Shown: positions 16,320-25,841, numbered from the stretch's first letter. The stretch: 64,000 nt of DNA from Adlercreutzia sp. ZJ176 (GCF_011038975.1 NZ_JAAKEC010000003.1:1-64000), one strand, 5' to 3'. Notes: generated from the sequence alone by a model not told the origin. Numbers and translations are program-made.

Positions 16320-16940
16320 TCAATCCAAAGAGAAGGTCACCTCGACGTCGCCGCTTCCGAGGATCTCCCTGAGCTCCGCATCGCTTACGCCTTCTATCTT
16401 GCCGACGCGCGTGAGGCTCCAGGAGTTGACGTCGTAGTAGATCGTCAGCTGATCTCCCTGGTAGAGAATGATGTCCCCAGGCGCAGTGGTGATCTGCGCG
16501 TCGGAGGTCGGGAGCGACTGGCCGATAGGCCCGATCTTCTCCATGGAGCCGTAGTCGCGCATGGCGATGGTGAGGGGTCCGTGGGCCAGCAGCTCGACGA
16601 GAGCCTGCGCCGAGGGGCTTTCCTCGAGGCTGGCGCGAAGCTCCCGCCCGTTAACTGAAACGGCGATCTGAACAGTTTGAGCATCCGCCTGCCCCGCCTC
16701 CTTGGCATCAAGGTCGCCGGACGATCCGCTGGATGATCCTCCGGGCAGTCCGCCGGACGCTTCCGCAAGCTGGGCCTGCTCCTGGGATTGGGCCTGCTCC
16801 TGGGCTAACGGCTCCTGCTGGCCCTCTGGCTGCGCGCTGCAACCGGCCAAGCCGGCTCCCAGGCAGGCGACGATGAGACAGAAAGTCGCCATCGTCGCCA
16901 TCGTCGCCGTTGAGCCCATAACGGCGTTCCCGCGTTTCAC
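16320..16940 (-). CDS. lipoprotein with cyclophilin-like domain
   Basis: A hydrophobic signal segment ends in the lipobox LAGC (about residues 27-30), so the protein should be lipid-anchored, presumably through the LspA pathway. A Gln/Glu/Gly/Ser-rich linker follows, then a C-terminal domain of about 115 residues with VQIAVSVNGRELRASLEES, LPTSDAQITTAPGDIILYQGDQLTIYYD and a terminal beta strand, which fits the cyclophilin-like fold family. GTG 16940 is chosen because GGAGGAGG lies five bases upstream. Function unknown; convergent with higA. Confidence 0.8.
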   Translation of the reverse strand: MKRGNAVMGSTATMATMATFCLIVACLGAGLAGCSAQPEGQQEPLAQEQAQSQEQAQLAEASGGLPGGSSSGSSGDLDAKEAGQADAQTVQIAVSVNGRELRASLEESPSAQALVELLAHGPLTIAMRDYGSMEKIGPIGQSLPTSDAQITTAPGDIILYQGDQLTIYYDVNSWSLTRVGKIEGVSDAELREILGSGDVEVTFSLD

Positions 16941-17024
16941 TGAGCCTCCTCCGACCAGAGATACTCCGTTAGATCGGCTCATTATTATTTGGCTGAATCA
17001 GCGGAATTGCAAATACCTATAGCG

Positions 17025-17215
17025 CATCGAGAAGTAGAGCCTGCGGGCATGATCTGCCAAATCAGGGAATTACCTGGGAGAACAGTTGCGATCGCTGAGC
17101 TTGGCGTCACGTGTCAAGCGATGAACAAGGTCATTCACAAGAAGCGCAGGGGTCTATGGCGGCCGTCCGATTGCGCGTCTTGGCGCTCGCGCGCGAGGGC
17201 CTGGTTGCGCTACAC
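17025..17215 (+). pseudogene. relic of a second HigA-type antitoxin gene
   Basis: The frame upstream of dinB reads EPAGMICQIRELPG then TVAIAELGVTCQAMNKVIHK and KKRRG, a recognisable but decayed version of the HigA core (HPGExL, helix-turn-helix, KRG). After KKRRG the matching frame shifts (RPIARLGARAR). No start codon with a binding site is seen. Confidence 0.5.
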
Positions 17216-17222
17216 TAGCCTT

Positions 17223-18512
17223 ATGAGCGACGACACCGACAACCTGCTTCTCCCTTGGGAGGGACCGGCCATCCTGCTGGTCGACCTCGACGCGTTCTTC
17301 GCCTCGGTCGAGCAGCTCGACCACCCGGGCTGGCGCGGCAAGCCCGTCATCGTGGGCGGCGACGCCGACGCGCACGGCGTGGTGTCCACCTGCTCGTACG
17401 AGGCGCGCGCCTTCGGCGTCCGCAGCGCGATGGCCGCCTCGCTCGCGCGCGAGCTGTGCCCCGAGGCCATCTGGACGCGCGGCCACTTCAGCCGCTACCG
17501 TGAGATGTCGAACGCCATCATGGGCATCCTGCGCGACGAGACGCCGCACGTGCAGCAGGTCTCCATCGACGAGGCGTTCATGGACGTCACCCCCACGAAG
17601 GTGAACCACGAGCATCCCGTGAGCGTCGCGCGGCGCATCCAGGCGCGCGTGGCCGCGCTCGGCGTGACGTGCTCGGTGGGCGTGGGCACCACGAAGTCGG
17701 TGGCGAAGGTGGCCTCTGACATGGACAAGCCGCGCGGCCTCACCGTGGTGTACCCCGGCAGCGAGGCGACGTTCCTCGCCCCTCTGCCCGTGCGCACGAT
17801 GAGCGGCGTGGGCGCCTCGGCCGAGCGCGCGCTCGTGAGCCACGGGGTGCGCACCTTGGGCGACCTGGCGCGCGCCGACGAGGGGCTTCTGCGCAAGGTG
17901 TTCGGCAAGAACGCGGGCATGATGCGCGCCCGCGCTGCCGGTGGCGACACATCGCCCGTCGAGGCTGACGACACGGTGAAGTCGATCTCGAACGAGGTCA
18001 CCTTCGCGCGCGACCTCACCGAGAGCGAGGAGGTCACCTCGGCGCTCTCCACCATCGCCGCGAAGGTGGGCCGGCGCCTGCGCCGCAAGCAGCTTTCCGG
18101 GCGCACGCTCGGCATCCGCGTGCGCTACGCCGACCGCACCACGCGCTCAGCTCAGATGCGCCTGCCCCGGCAGACCGACGACGAGCTGTTCTTCACGCCC
18201 TACGCGTTGCGCCTCTTGGAGGACTTGTGGCAGCCCGGCATGAGGATTCGCCTGCTCGGCGTGAGCATGACGGGGTTCGAGGAGGAGGGCGTGGTGCAGG
18301 AGGCGCTCTTCGACGTGGACGAGGCGGCGCCCCTCGACGACGGCGTGCGCAGCCCGCTGATCGCAAGCGAGGAGAAGCGGCGCGGCCTTCTGGCGGCCAC
18401 CGACGCGCTCAAGGAGAAGTTCGGGGAATCGGCCGTGCGGTTCGGCTGCGAGCTGCGCAACGAGCGGAACACCACCGGCTCGAGCTCGAAGAACCCGGCC
18501 GACTACAAGTAG
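17223..18512 (+). CDS. dinB: DNA polymerase IV (Y-family)
   Basis: This 429-residue translesion polymerase shows the catalytic motifs VDLDAFFASVEQ and SIDEAFMDV, and the little-finger region with RTLGIRVRYADR. A long upstream extension of the frame belongs to a HigA relic and is not part of the gene. ATG 17223 lies only five bases after a TACACT -10 element preceded by TTGCG, so the message may be leaderless. No SOS box was recognised. Convergent with coaX. Confidence 0.94.
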   Translation: MSDDTDNLLLPWEGPAILLVDLDAFFASVEQLDHPGWRGKPVIVGGDADAHGVVSTCSYEARAFGVRSAMAASLARELCPEAIWTRGHFSRYREMSNAIMGILRDETPHVQQVSIDEAFMDVTPTKVNHEHPVSVARRIQARVAALGVTCSVGVGTTKSVAKVASDMDKPRGLTVVYPGSEATFLAPLPVRTMSGVGASAERALVSHGVRTLGDLARADEGLLRKVFGKNAGMMRARAAGGDTSPVEADDTVKSISNEVTFARDLTESEEVTSALSTIAAKVGRRLRRKQLSGRTLGIRVRYADRTTRSAQMRLPRQTDDELFFTPYALRLLEDLWQPGMRIRLLGVSMTGFEEEGVVQEALFDVDEAAPLDDGVRSPLIASEEKRRGLLAATDALKEKFGESAVRFGCELRNERNTTGSSSKNPADYK

Positions 18513-18586
18513 GCCGAACGAGCCTTCGGGGCACCTTGCACGGCGATCCTTGCGGCCGGCTGCAAGCAGGCCCGCCCCCCCTTCGC

Positions 18587-19492
18587 CTACCGGCGGTTCG
18601 CGGCGTGCAGGAGGACGAGCCCCTTGAGCGTGAGCGCGGGCTCAACCACCACGTCGTGGCGCATGAGCGCGCCGAGCGCGCCGGCGTCGCGCCCCGAGAG
18701 CACCACCGTGGTGCGCTCGCAGCCCATCTCGGCCCACACCATGTCGATCAAGCCGTCGATGCGCGCGACCTCGCCCATCACGATGCCCGCCTGCATGGCC
18801 TCGCGCGTGGAGCGCCCCACCACCGACGCGGGCGCCTTCACCTCCACCATGGGCAGCCGCGCCGCCGCCGTGGCGAGCGCCTCGGCCGACAAGCGCAGCC
18901 CCGGCGCGATGATGCCGCCCGCGAACGCGCTTCGGGCGTCGAGCACCTCGATGTTGGTCGTGGTCCCCAGGTCGACCACCACGGCGGGCGCGCCGTAGAG
19001 CTCCTTGGCGGCCACCATGTCGGCCACGCGGTCGGCGCCCACCTCGCCCGGGTCGCTGTAGCTCATCTTGAGGCCGGTCTTGAGGCCCGGGCCCACCACG
19101 AGCGGCGCGCGGCCGCAGAGGCGCGACGCCGCCTCGACCCACACGTCGGTGAGCGGGGGCACCACCGACGACACGATGCCGTCGCGGGGGCGCAGGGGGG
19201 CGGACGGGAACGCGGGCGCGGGCGCACCGCCGCGCGCGGACGCGGGCGCACCGCCGCATGCGAACGCGCCACCGCGCGCAGGCACCGCCCCATCGCCGCA
19301 TGCCGCCGCGTCCATGCGGGCGAGCCCCTCGCCGAGCGCGCCGAGGAAGGCGCGCAGTGCGCAGAGCGCCTCGTCGGCGGTCGCGCGCGGGTCAGTGGAG
19401 GTCTCCCAGGTGGAGAGGAGCGCGCCGTCGCGCGCCACGCCGAAGCGCGTGGTGGTGTTGCCCGCGTCGATGACGAGCACCGACTCGCGCAT
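18587..19492 (-). CDS. coaX: type III pantothenate kinase
   Basis: CoaX phosphorylates pantothenate, the first step of coenzyme A synthesis, complementing CoaBC elsewhere in the window. The ASKHA-fold motifs are VIDAGNTTTRFG at the start, GADRVADMVAA, and VVDLGTTTNIEVLD. About 35 Gly/Ala/Pro residues are inserted at roughly 65-100, between the first strand-helix unit and the VSSVVPPL strand. ATG 19492 is taken. The gene lies 42 bases downstream of the glycosyltransferase gene and probably shares its transcript. Confidence 0.93.
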   Translation of the reverse strand: MRESVLVIDAGNTTTRFGVARDGALLSTWETSTDPRATADEALCALRAFLGALGEGLARMDAAACGDGAVPARGGAFACGGAPASARGGAPAPAFPSAPLRPRDGIVSSVVPPLTDVWVEAASRLCGRAPLVVGPGLKTGLKMSYSDPGEVGADRVADMVAAKELYGAPAVVVDLGTTTNIEVLDARSAFAGGIIAPGLRLSAEALATAAARLPMVEVKAPASVVGRSTREAMQAGIVMGEVARIDGLIDMVWAEMGCERTTVVLSGRDAGALGALMRHDVVVEPALTLKGLVLLHAANRR

Positions 19493-19533
19493 GCCCTCGC
19501 CGCCTTTCGCCACGATGCCCCGCTTCCCTTCGC

Positions 19534-20553
19534 CTAGTTGAACTTGAAGATCTTCTGCGCGATGTGGTAGCCGCCGAGGCCCGCGCGCCGCCCCACCTCG
19601 GTGGGGATGTTCGTGCTCAGGTTGAGCACGTTCGTGCGAATGCGGCGGTACAGCGCCACGTCGGCATCCTTCAGGTAGGCCCAGATCTCCTCGCGCTTGC
19701 GCTCGTCCTCGGGCGTGTTGCGCATGCGCAGGAACACCGAGCAGATGCACATCATCATCGCAAGGTAGTTCTCCAGGTAGTGGCGCAGGCGCTTCTGCTC
19801 GATGGACATCACGTCAACCGCGTCGATCATGATGCGCGTGATGCGCAGCTGCTGGTCGATGCGGCCCATCATCACGCTCTCGTTCACCGACTGCCCCTCG
19901 CGCCCGATGAAGTAGCGGTACATGTCCACGTCGAGGTAGTACATGGTCCGCACGTGGGGCAGCGGCTCGTACACGAAGATGTTGTCCACGTAGAAGCAGT
20001 GCCGCGGCAGCTCGAGCGCCATGTCGCGCAGAAGCTCGGTGCGGTAGATCACCGAGTGCATGAGCAGGTACTGCGACGGGCCGAACGTGCCCACCTCGTC
20101 CCAGGTGAACTCCTGCTCGACGGGGAACACGTTCTTGTAGCGCATCACGGTGCGCGTGTTCTCGTAGACCTTCTCGTACACGTAGTTCGCGATGACGAGG
20201 TCAGTGGGGTCCTTGAGCTCCATCTGGCGGCGCAGGTAGCGCATGACCCGCTCCATGGCGTCGGCGTCGAGCCAGTCGTCGGAGTCGACCACCTTGAAGT
20301 AGCGCGCCGAGGCGTGCGCGAGCCCGGCGTTCACCGCCGCGCCGTGCCCGCCGTTCTCCTGGTGGATGGCGCGGATGACGTCGGGGTGGCGGCGCGCCCA
20401 CTCGTCAGCCTTCTCAGGCGTGGCGTCTTTGGTGGAGCCGTCGTCGACGATGAGGATCTCAACGTCGTCGCCGCAGGCCAGAAGCGACTCGATGCACTTG
20501 TCCATGTACTCCGCGGAGTTGTGGCACGGAACTGCAAACGTGATGGTCTTCAT
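19534..20553 (-). CDS. family 2 glycosyltransferase
   Basis: A 339-residue GT-A enzyme beginning FAVPCHNSAEYMDKCI, with the nucleotide-sugar site ILIVDDGSTKD and the DxD-type motif VVDSDDWLD. The C-terminal part carries no clear membrane segment, so it acts at the cytoplasmic face. It is 9 bases downstream of the UDP-galactopyranose mutase gene, which suggests transfer of galactofuranose or a related sugar in cell-surface polysaccharide synthesis; the acceptor is unknown. Confidence 0.9.
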   Translation of the reverse strand: MKTITFAVPCHNSAEYMDKCIESLLACGDDVEILIVDDGSTKDATPEKADEWARRHPDVIRAIHQENGGHGAAVNAGLAHASARYFKVVDSDDWLDADAMERVMRYLRRQMELKDPTDLVIANYVYEKVYENTRTVMRYKNVFPVEQEFTWDEVGTFGPSQYLLMHSVIYRTELLRDMALELPRHCFYVDNIFVYEPLPHVRTMYYLDVDMYRYFIGREGQSVNESVMMGRIDQQLRITRIMIDAVDVMSIEQKRLRHYLENYLAMMMCICSVFLRMRNTPEDERKREEIWAYLKDADVALYRRIRTNVLNLSTNIPTEVGRRAGLGGYHIAQKIFKFN

Positions 20554-20562
20554 GCCCGCGCC

Positions 20563-21810
20563 CTACTCCTCCGCAGCTTCCTGCGCAGACGCGCGCTCGT
20601 CGAGGATGCCGTGTGACAGGTCGAGCGCGAGCCCCACGATCTTGTCCATGTTGTAGTAGCGGTACTCGGCGAGGCGCCCGAGCGGGTGGAAGTTCGACAG
20701 CGACTCAGTGAGGCGGCGGTAGCGCTCGTAGTGCGCGTTGTTCTCGTCGTTGATGATGGCGTAGTAGGGAATCTGCGCGTCGGGGTCGGTGTAGGCGCGC
20801 GAGTACTCCTTCATGATGGTGGTGTTCGGCGCCTTCTGGCCGGTCATGTGCTTGAACTCCGTGACGCGCGTGTAGTCCTCGGTCACCGTGTAGTTCACCG
20901 TGCCGCAGGGCAGCTTGTACTCCTCGTCGTAGGTCTCGTAGACGAAGTCGAGGCTGCGGTAGGGCAGGCGCCCGAAGCGCGCGAGGAAGAGCTCGTCGAG
21001 CGGGCCGGTGTAGACGATGGGGCCGGTGAAGCTCACGTCGTGCAGCTTGATGGCGGACAGCTGCGCGTCCTCGGAGTCGTCCTCGAACTCAAGCTCGAAC
21101 ACGCTCGTGGCGTCGGTGTTCAGGCACACCTCGATGCCCTCGTAGTCGAGCATCTGCTCGAACAGGTCGGTGTAGCCGCGCACGGGCATGCCCTGGTACT
21201 GGTCCTGGAAGTAGCGGTTGTCACGCGAGATGAACACGGGCACGCGCGCGGTCACGCTCGGGTCGACCTCCTCGGGCGTGAGGCCCCACTGCTTCTGCGT
21301 GTAGTAGAGGAACACGTTCTTGTACACGAAGTCGGCGATCTCGCGCAGTTCGGGGTCGTCCTGGGCGCGCAGTTCGTTGATGGTGACCTTGCGGCCGTCG
21401 CCGAACACGTCAATCAGCTTCTCGGTGAGGTGCGCGGCGCGCTCCTTGCCGAACGCGATCTCCATGGAGTTCTTGTTGAAGGGAACGGGCAGGTAGGTGC
21501 CGTACCAGTCGGCGAGCACGTTGTGCTGGTAGCCGATCCAGCCCGTGAAGCGGCGCAGGTAGGAGAACACGCGGCCGTCGTTGGTGTGGAAGATGTGCGG
21601 CCCGTAGCGATGCACGAGGATGCCGGCCTCGTCGTGCTCGTCGTACATGTTCCCGCCGATGTGAGCGCGCTTCTCGATGACGAGCACGCGCATGTCACCT
21701 CGCTCGGCGAACTCGCGCGCACACACCGCGCCGGCGAAGCCGCTGCCCACGACGACAGCGTCAAAGCTATTGATGTCAATGTCCTTGTAATCGGTGTACT
21801 GCACGCCCAC
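20563..21810 (-). CDS. glf: UDP-galactopyranose mutase
   Basis: Glf converts UDP-galactopyranose to UDP-galactofuranose using reduced FAD. The FAD-binding VVVGSGFAGAVCA is near residue 20, followed by IEKRAHIGGNMYDE, YGPHIFHT and FNYRS-region equivalents (LPYRSLDF). GTG 21810 is preferred because AAAGGAA lies five bases upstream; a further upstream ATG at 21840 has no binding site. Followed by a family 2 glycosyltransferase, its probable partner in galactofuranose incorporation. Confidence 0.94.
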   Translation of the reverse strand: MGVQYTDYKDIDINSFDAVVVGSGFAGAVCAREFAERGDMRVLVIEKRAHIGGNMYDEHDEAGILVHRYGPHIFHTNDGRVFSYLRRFTGWIGYQHNVLADWYGTYLPVPFNKNSMEIAFGKERAAHLTEKLIDVFGDGRKVTINELRAQDDPELREIADFVYKNVFLYYTQKQWGLTPEEVDPSVTARVPVFISRDNRYFQDQYQGMPVRGYTDLFEQMLDYEGIEVCLNTDATSVFELEFEDDSEDAQLSAIKLHDVSFTGPIVYTGPLDELFLARFGRLPYRSLDFVYETYDEEYKLPCGTVNYTVTEDYTRVTEFKHMTGQKAPNTTIMKEYSRAYTDPDAQIPYYAIINDENNAHYERYRRLTESLSNFHPLGRLAEYRYYNMDKIVGLALDLSHGILDERASAQEAAEE

Positions 21811-22111
21811 GAGCGTTCCTTTCTGTTTGACGAGGGCCATGCCCGCGCGCCGTGCGCCGGGCCGAACCGCAAGCACGGCGCCGAGGGCGGGCCGCACGCT
21901 GCCTACCTCGCGCACCCCGCGGCCCGAACGCCGCAGCATTATCGGGGATATTGTACGATAGCCTGCGGCGACTCCGACCCGCGCGCCGTCTCTCCGCGGG
22001 CAACACCATACAAACCGAATAATTCAGCCGCACGGCACGCACGCAGGGTGCGCGGGCGCGCCGGGCGCGTATGATGGGCTCACGTCATCTGCACCAGAAA
22101 GGACTTTTTCC
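21811..22111. other. divergent promoter region between glf and pta
   Basis: No gene. The gap holds the start regions of two divergent transcripts. TATGAT at 22070-22075 is a candidate -10 for pta; on the other strand TACAAT and GATAAT near 21940-21965 are candidates for glf. No good -35 elements or operators were recognised. Confidence 0.4.
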
Positions 22112-23119
22112 ATGAGCACCTTCCTTGACACCATGCTCGAGCGCGCCCGCGCCGACAAGCAGACCATCGTCCTGCCCGAGGGCAACGACGAGCGCACGCT
22201 GGCCGCTGCCGAGAAGATCCTCGCGCTCGGCGTGGCCGACCTCATCATCTTGGGCGACGAGGCCGCCATCGCCGCGAGCGGGCACGCGCTCGACGGGGCG
22301 CGCATCATCGACCCACGCACCTCGGACATGCGCGCTGACCTGGCAGAGCACCTCTGCGAGCTGCGCAAGCACAAGGGCATGACGCCTGAGCAGGCCGATG
22401 CGCTCATCAGCGACGAGCTCTACTTCGGCGTGATGATGGTGAAGCAGGGCCTGGCCGGCGGCATGGTGGCGGGCGCGTGCCACGCCACGGGCGACGTGCT
22501 GCGCCCCTGCCTGCAGATCCTCAAGACGGCGCCAGGCGTCAAGCTCGTGAGCTCGTTCTTCGTCATGGTGGTGCCTGACTGCGACCTGGGCCAGCAGGGC
22601 ACGTTCATCTTCTCCGACTGCGGGCTGGAGGTGCAGCCCGATTCCGAGCGCCTCGCGCACATCGCCGTGAACTCCGCGCGCTCGTGGAAGACGCTCATCG
22701 GCACCGAGCCCGTGGTGGCGCTGCTGTCGCACTCCACGTACGGCTCCGCGAAGAACGACGACGCGAGCAAGGTGGTGCGCGCCGTCGAGATCGCCCGCGA
22801 GCTGGACGGCGCGCTTGCGCTTGACGGCGAGCTGCAGCTCGACGCCGCCATCGTGCCCTCCGTGGGCTCCTCGAAGGCGCCCGACTCCCCCGTCGCCGGG
22901 CGCGCCAACGTGCTCGTGTTCCCCGACATCGACGCAGGCAACATCGGCTACAAGCTCGTGCAGCGCCTGGCGAAGGCCGAGGCATACGGCCCCATCACGC
23001 AGGGCATCGCCGCGCCCGTGAACGACCTCTCCCGCGGCTGCACCGCCGATGACATCGTAGGCGTGATCGCCATCACCTGCGTGCAAGCGCAAGCGCAAGC
23101 CCACGCGACTGAGAAGTAG
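22112..23119 (+). CDS. pta: phosphate acetyltransferase
   Basis: A short-form Pta of 335 residues converting acetyl-CoA and phosphate to acetyl phosphate. It shows IVLPEGNDERTL at the start, MMVKQGLAGGMVAGACHAT, ELQLDAAIVPSVG and the C-terminal GPITQGIAAPVNDLSRG. AAAGGA precedes ATG. Together with ackA about 560 bases downstream, on the opposite strand, it forms the acetate/ATP pathway expected in a fermentative gut anaerobe. Confidence 0.95.
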   Translation: MSTFLDTMLERARADKQTIVLPEGNDERTLAAAEKILALGVADLIILGDEAAIAASGHALDGARIIDPRTSDMRADLAEHLCELRKHKGMTPEQADALISDELYFGVMMVKQGLAGGMVAGACHATGDVLRPCLQILKTAPGVKLVSSFFVMVVPDCDLGQQGTFIFSDCGLEVQPDSERLAHIAVNSARSWKTLIGTEPVVALLSHSTYGSAKNDDASKVVRAVEIARELDGALALDGELQLDAAIVPSVGSSKAPDSPVAGRANVLVFPDIDAGNIGYKLVQRLAKAEAYGPITQGIAAPVNDLSRGCTADDIVGVIAITCVQAQAQAHATEK

Positions 23120-23127
23120 GGCGGTTG

Positions 23128-23190
23128 CGGGTGCCTGGGCGGGTGTTTGGGTGCGTGCCTGGGCGGGTGCCTGGGTGCGTGCCTAGGTGC
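23128..23190. repeat. short degenerate tandem repeat after pta
   Basis: Units related to GGGTGCCTGGGC and GGGTGCGTGCCT alternate for about 60 bp immediately after the pta stop. No coding frame or hairpin explains it. Confidence 0.5.
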
Positions 23191-23237
23191 GTTCGCAAGG
23201 GGCACCTCACGCCAGCCTGAGCGAGCGTTCCTCCCCT

Positions 23238-23511
23238 CGTGTCATCCTGAGCGAGCAGCCCCCCTCATGTCATCCTGAGCGAGCGAAGCGAGTCGAAGGA
23301 TCTGGCCCCGGGCACGGCGCGCCCGCATGCCATCCCAAACGCGAAAGCGCCTTAGCGTCACCCCGAGTGATCCTTCCTTTCCCCGTGTCATCCTGAGCGA
23401 GCGAAGCGAGTCGAAGGATCTGGCCCCGGGCACGGCGCGCCCGCATGCGCAACCCACCCGCGGCCAGATCCTTCGACTCCGCGCCCTGCGGGCGCTCCGC
23501 TCAGGATGACA
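23238..23511. repeat. dispersed palindromic element, copy 2, with extra half-copies
   Basis: A full unit at 23385-23511 begins GTCATCCTGAGCGAGCGAAG and ends GCTCAGGATGAC. Two left-half copies at about 23238-23258 and 23268-23330 precede it, the second nearly identical to the left arm of the full unit, which suggests duplication in place. Same family as 6470-6594 and 30445-30572. Confidence 0.8.
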
Positions 23512-23548
23512 TAAAGGAGTTGCCTGGGATGGCACGAAGGGCGAGCTC

Positions 23549-23632
23549 AAGCGTGTGTGCCCGCGTCATGATGCGCGGGAACGCCCAAACCCCGTGGCAT
23601 TAAAAGCAAGCGCGTCAGCGCTTAGCACTTTA
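23549..23632 (-). terminator. repeat module with terminator hairpin after ackA
   Basis: Second copy of the module at 6746-6822. On the minus strand it reads AAGCGC-tgac-GCGCTT then GCTTTTAA and lies about 45 bases past the ackA stop. It follows a palindromic element here as it does at 6.5-6.8 kb, so the two repeats travel as a composite. Confidence 0.55.
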
Positions 23633-23677
23633 ACGGCGGGCGCTCCACCCGGGATGACACAGGATGAGAGCGCAGCC

Positions 23678-24901
23678 CTAGAACAGGTGGAGCTCGTCGG
23701 CGAGCATCTTCTCGTGCAGGATCTCGAAGGTGTCGCGCGCGATCATGTACTCCTCGTTGGTGGGGATGATGAGGATCTGAACCTCGGAGTCGTCGGTGGA
23801 AATCTCGCGCTCGCCGCCGCGCAGCTTGTTCTTCTGCAGGTCGAGCTTGATGCCGAGCGGCTGCAAGCCCGCGAAGATCAGTCGGCGCATCTTGTCGCAG
23901 TTCTCGCCGACACCCGCGGTGAGCACGACGGCGTCGACGCCGCCCATGACGGCGATGTACTGACCGATGTACTTCTTCACCGAGTTCGAGTACATCTCGT
24001 AGGCGAGCTGGGCGCGCTCGTTGCCGCTCTCGGACGCCTCGCGCACGCTGCGCAGGTCGTTCGACACGCCTGAGATGCCCAAAAGCCCTGACTGCTTGTT
24101 CATCAGGTTGTTGACCTCTTCGGCGCTCAGGTTCTCATGCTCCATGAGGAACGGGACGACAGCTGGGTCCACCGCGCCGCAGCGCGTGCCCATCATGAGG
24201 CCGTCGAGCGGCGTCAGGCCCATCGAGGTGTCGACCGCCACGCCGTGGTCGACGGCCGACATCGAGCAGCCGTTGCCGAGGTGGCACGTGATGAGCTTGA
24301 GGTCGTTGAGCGGCTCGTCGAGGAAGGCCGCCGCGCGCTCGGCGATGTAGCGGTGCGACGTGCCATGCGCGCCGTACTTGCGAATGGAGTACTTCTCGTA
24401 CATCTCGTACGGCAGCGGGTACATATACGCCTTCGGGGGCATGGTCTGGAAGTAGGAGGTGTCGAACACCGCCACCATGGGCTTGCCCGGCATCTGCTGC
24501 TGGCAGGCGCTGATGCCCATGAGGGCCGCCTTGTTGTGCAAAGGCGCGAGCTCGGCGAGCTCGTCGATCTTGGCGATCACGTCATCGTCGATGAGCACCG
24601 AGCGGTCGAAGTACTTGCCGCCCTGCACGATGCGGTGCCCGATGGCGTCGATCTCGTCAAGCGAGTCGATGGCCTTGGTGGGACCGGAGATGAGCGCCTC
24701 GAGCACGAGCGACATGGCGTCGTTGTGGTCGCTCATCGCGGCGTCGATGACCACCTCGTTGTCGTCGAGGCCGTGCTTGTGGAACGCCTCGGCCGAACCG
24801 ACGCGCTCGCAGATGCCCTTGGCGAGAACCGAGTGGGTCTCGACGTTGATGAGCTGGTATTTCAAGGAAGATGATCCTGCATTGATTACGAGTACGTTCA
24901 A
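23678..24901 (-). CDS. ackA: acetate kinase
   Basis: AckA makes ATP and acetate from acetyl phosphate. The 407-residue protein starts VLVINAGSSSLKYQL and carries VFDTSYFQTMP, GTSHRYI and CHLGNGCSMSAVDHG. The start is a TTG at 24901 with GGGAGG at good spacing; no ATG is available before the conserved N-terminus. It works with pta across the intervening repeats. The 217 bases upstream to the HIT gene hold its likely promoter and nothing else recognised. Confidence 0.95.
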   Translation of the reverse strand: MNVLVINAGSSSLKYQLINVETHSVLAKGICERVGSAEAFHKHGLDDNEVVIDAAMSDHNDAMSLVLEALISGPTKAIDSLDEIDAIGHRIVQGGKYFDRSVLIDDDVIAKIDELAELAPLHNKAALMGISACQQQMPGKPMVAVFDTSYFQTMPPKAYMYPLPYEMYEKYSIRKYGAHGTSHRYIAERAAAFLDEPLNDLKLITCHLGNGCSMSAVDHGVAVDTSMGLTPLDGLMMGTRCGAVDPAVVPFLMEHENLSAEEVNNLMNKQSGLLGISGVSNDLRSVREASESGNERAQLAYEMYSNSVKKYIGQYIAVMGGVDAVVLTAGVGENCDKMRRLIFAGLQPLGIKLDLQKNKLRGGEREISTDDSEVQILIIPTNEEYMIARDTFEILHEKMLADELHLF

Positions 24902-25118
24902 CGATCCGCCTCCCTTAGAACGAGTTGTATCCCGTTATTTTACGCTGTCGCCAAAGGTGACCCCGATCATGAGGAGACACTTTCGGCGAGTGGCGCGCGG
25001 CAGGCACGTGTCTTTCCGCGCCAAGCCTCCGTCGAACTTTAGCCACGTTCCCACCGCGTTCCCGCCGCGCTTTCGTCGAGCCTTCACCAGGCACCCGCCG
25101 CGCTTTCGCACAGGGACG

Positions 25119-25472
25119 CTACTCGACCGCAGGGCTGCCGTCGTTCATCTGCGCGCCGCCGAGCACGTGGATGTGGATGTGGTGCACGCTCTGGCAGGCA
25201 TGATCGCCCGTGTTCACGAGCGTGCGGAAGCCGCCCTCGGTCACGCCCTTGATCTCGGCCACCTTCGCCACGGCGCCGAAGAGGCGCCCCATCTCGTCTG
25301 CGGGGATGCCGTCGGCGATGTTGTCGTAGTGGTTCTTCGGCACGATGAGGGTGTGCACCGGCATCATGGGGCTCACGTCCTCGAAGGCCAGCACGTCGTC
25401 GTCCTCGTACACCTTCGTGCAGGGGATCTCCCCCGCCACGATCTTGCAGAACAGGCAGTCGTCCTTGCGCAT
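25119..25472 (-). CDS. HIT family hydrolase (HinT-like)
   Basis: A 117-residue histidine triad protein with CLFCKIVAGEIPC at the start and the active-site HHIHIHVLGG near the C-terminus. HinT enzymes hydrolyse adenosine phosphoramidates and aminoacyl-adenylates. GAGAGA precedes the ATG. It lies about 110 bases downstream of xseB in the same direction. Confidence 0.93.
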   Translation of the reverse strand: MRKDDCLFCKIVAGEIPCTKVYEDDDVLAFEDVSPMMPVHTLIVPKNHYDNIADGIPADEMGRLFGAVAKVAEIKGVTEGGFRTLVNTGDHACQSVHHIHIHVLGGAQMNDGSPAVE

Positions 25473-25583
25473 GGTTCTCTCTCCTTTTCGTCGGTTCCTT
25501 TCGGGTTGCTGCGGGTTGGCTGCTGCGGAAAAGCTCCCGCAGATGAGCTGCCGCAGGCGGGTTGCCCGCAGGCAGGTTGTCGC

Positions 25584-25841
25584 CTACGCCTTCTGGAGCG
25601 TGGTGTCCAAGGTCGCGTCGTCAGGTGCAGGCGCAAGCTCGCCCATGAGCACGTCGACCTGCTGCTCGGCGGCGTCGAGGCGCTTCTGCAGCGACGCGAG
25701 CAGGGAGACCCCGCGCGCGTAGCTTTCCAGCGACTCCTCAAGCTCGAGCGTGTTGGACTCGAGCACGTTCACGACGCCTTCGAGCTCGGCCATGGCCTGG
25801 CGAAACGTCAGCTCCTCGACCGGCTTCAATTCCTCATTCAT
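25584..25841 (-). CDS. xseB: exodeoxyribonuclease VII small subunit
   Basis: An 85-residue protein with the XseB core ELTFRQAMAELEGVVNVLES and LEESLESYARGVSLL. Several copies bind each XseA to form exonuclease VII. Its start overlaps the end of xseA by 8 bases, consistent with translational coupling. The C-terminal 25 residues are divergent. Confidence 0.93.
   Translation of the reverse strand: MNEELKPVEELTFRQAMAELEGVVNVLESNTLELEESLESYARGVSLLASLQKRLDAAEQQVDVLMGELAPAPDDATLDTTLQKA

Noticed and set aside
16989-17222. Extended N-terminus of DinB
   Set aside because: The in-frame extension is a decayed HigA sequence; Y-family motifs start immediately after ATG 17223.
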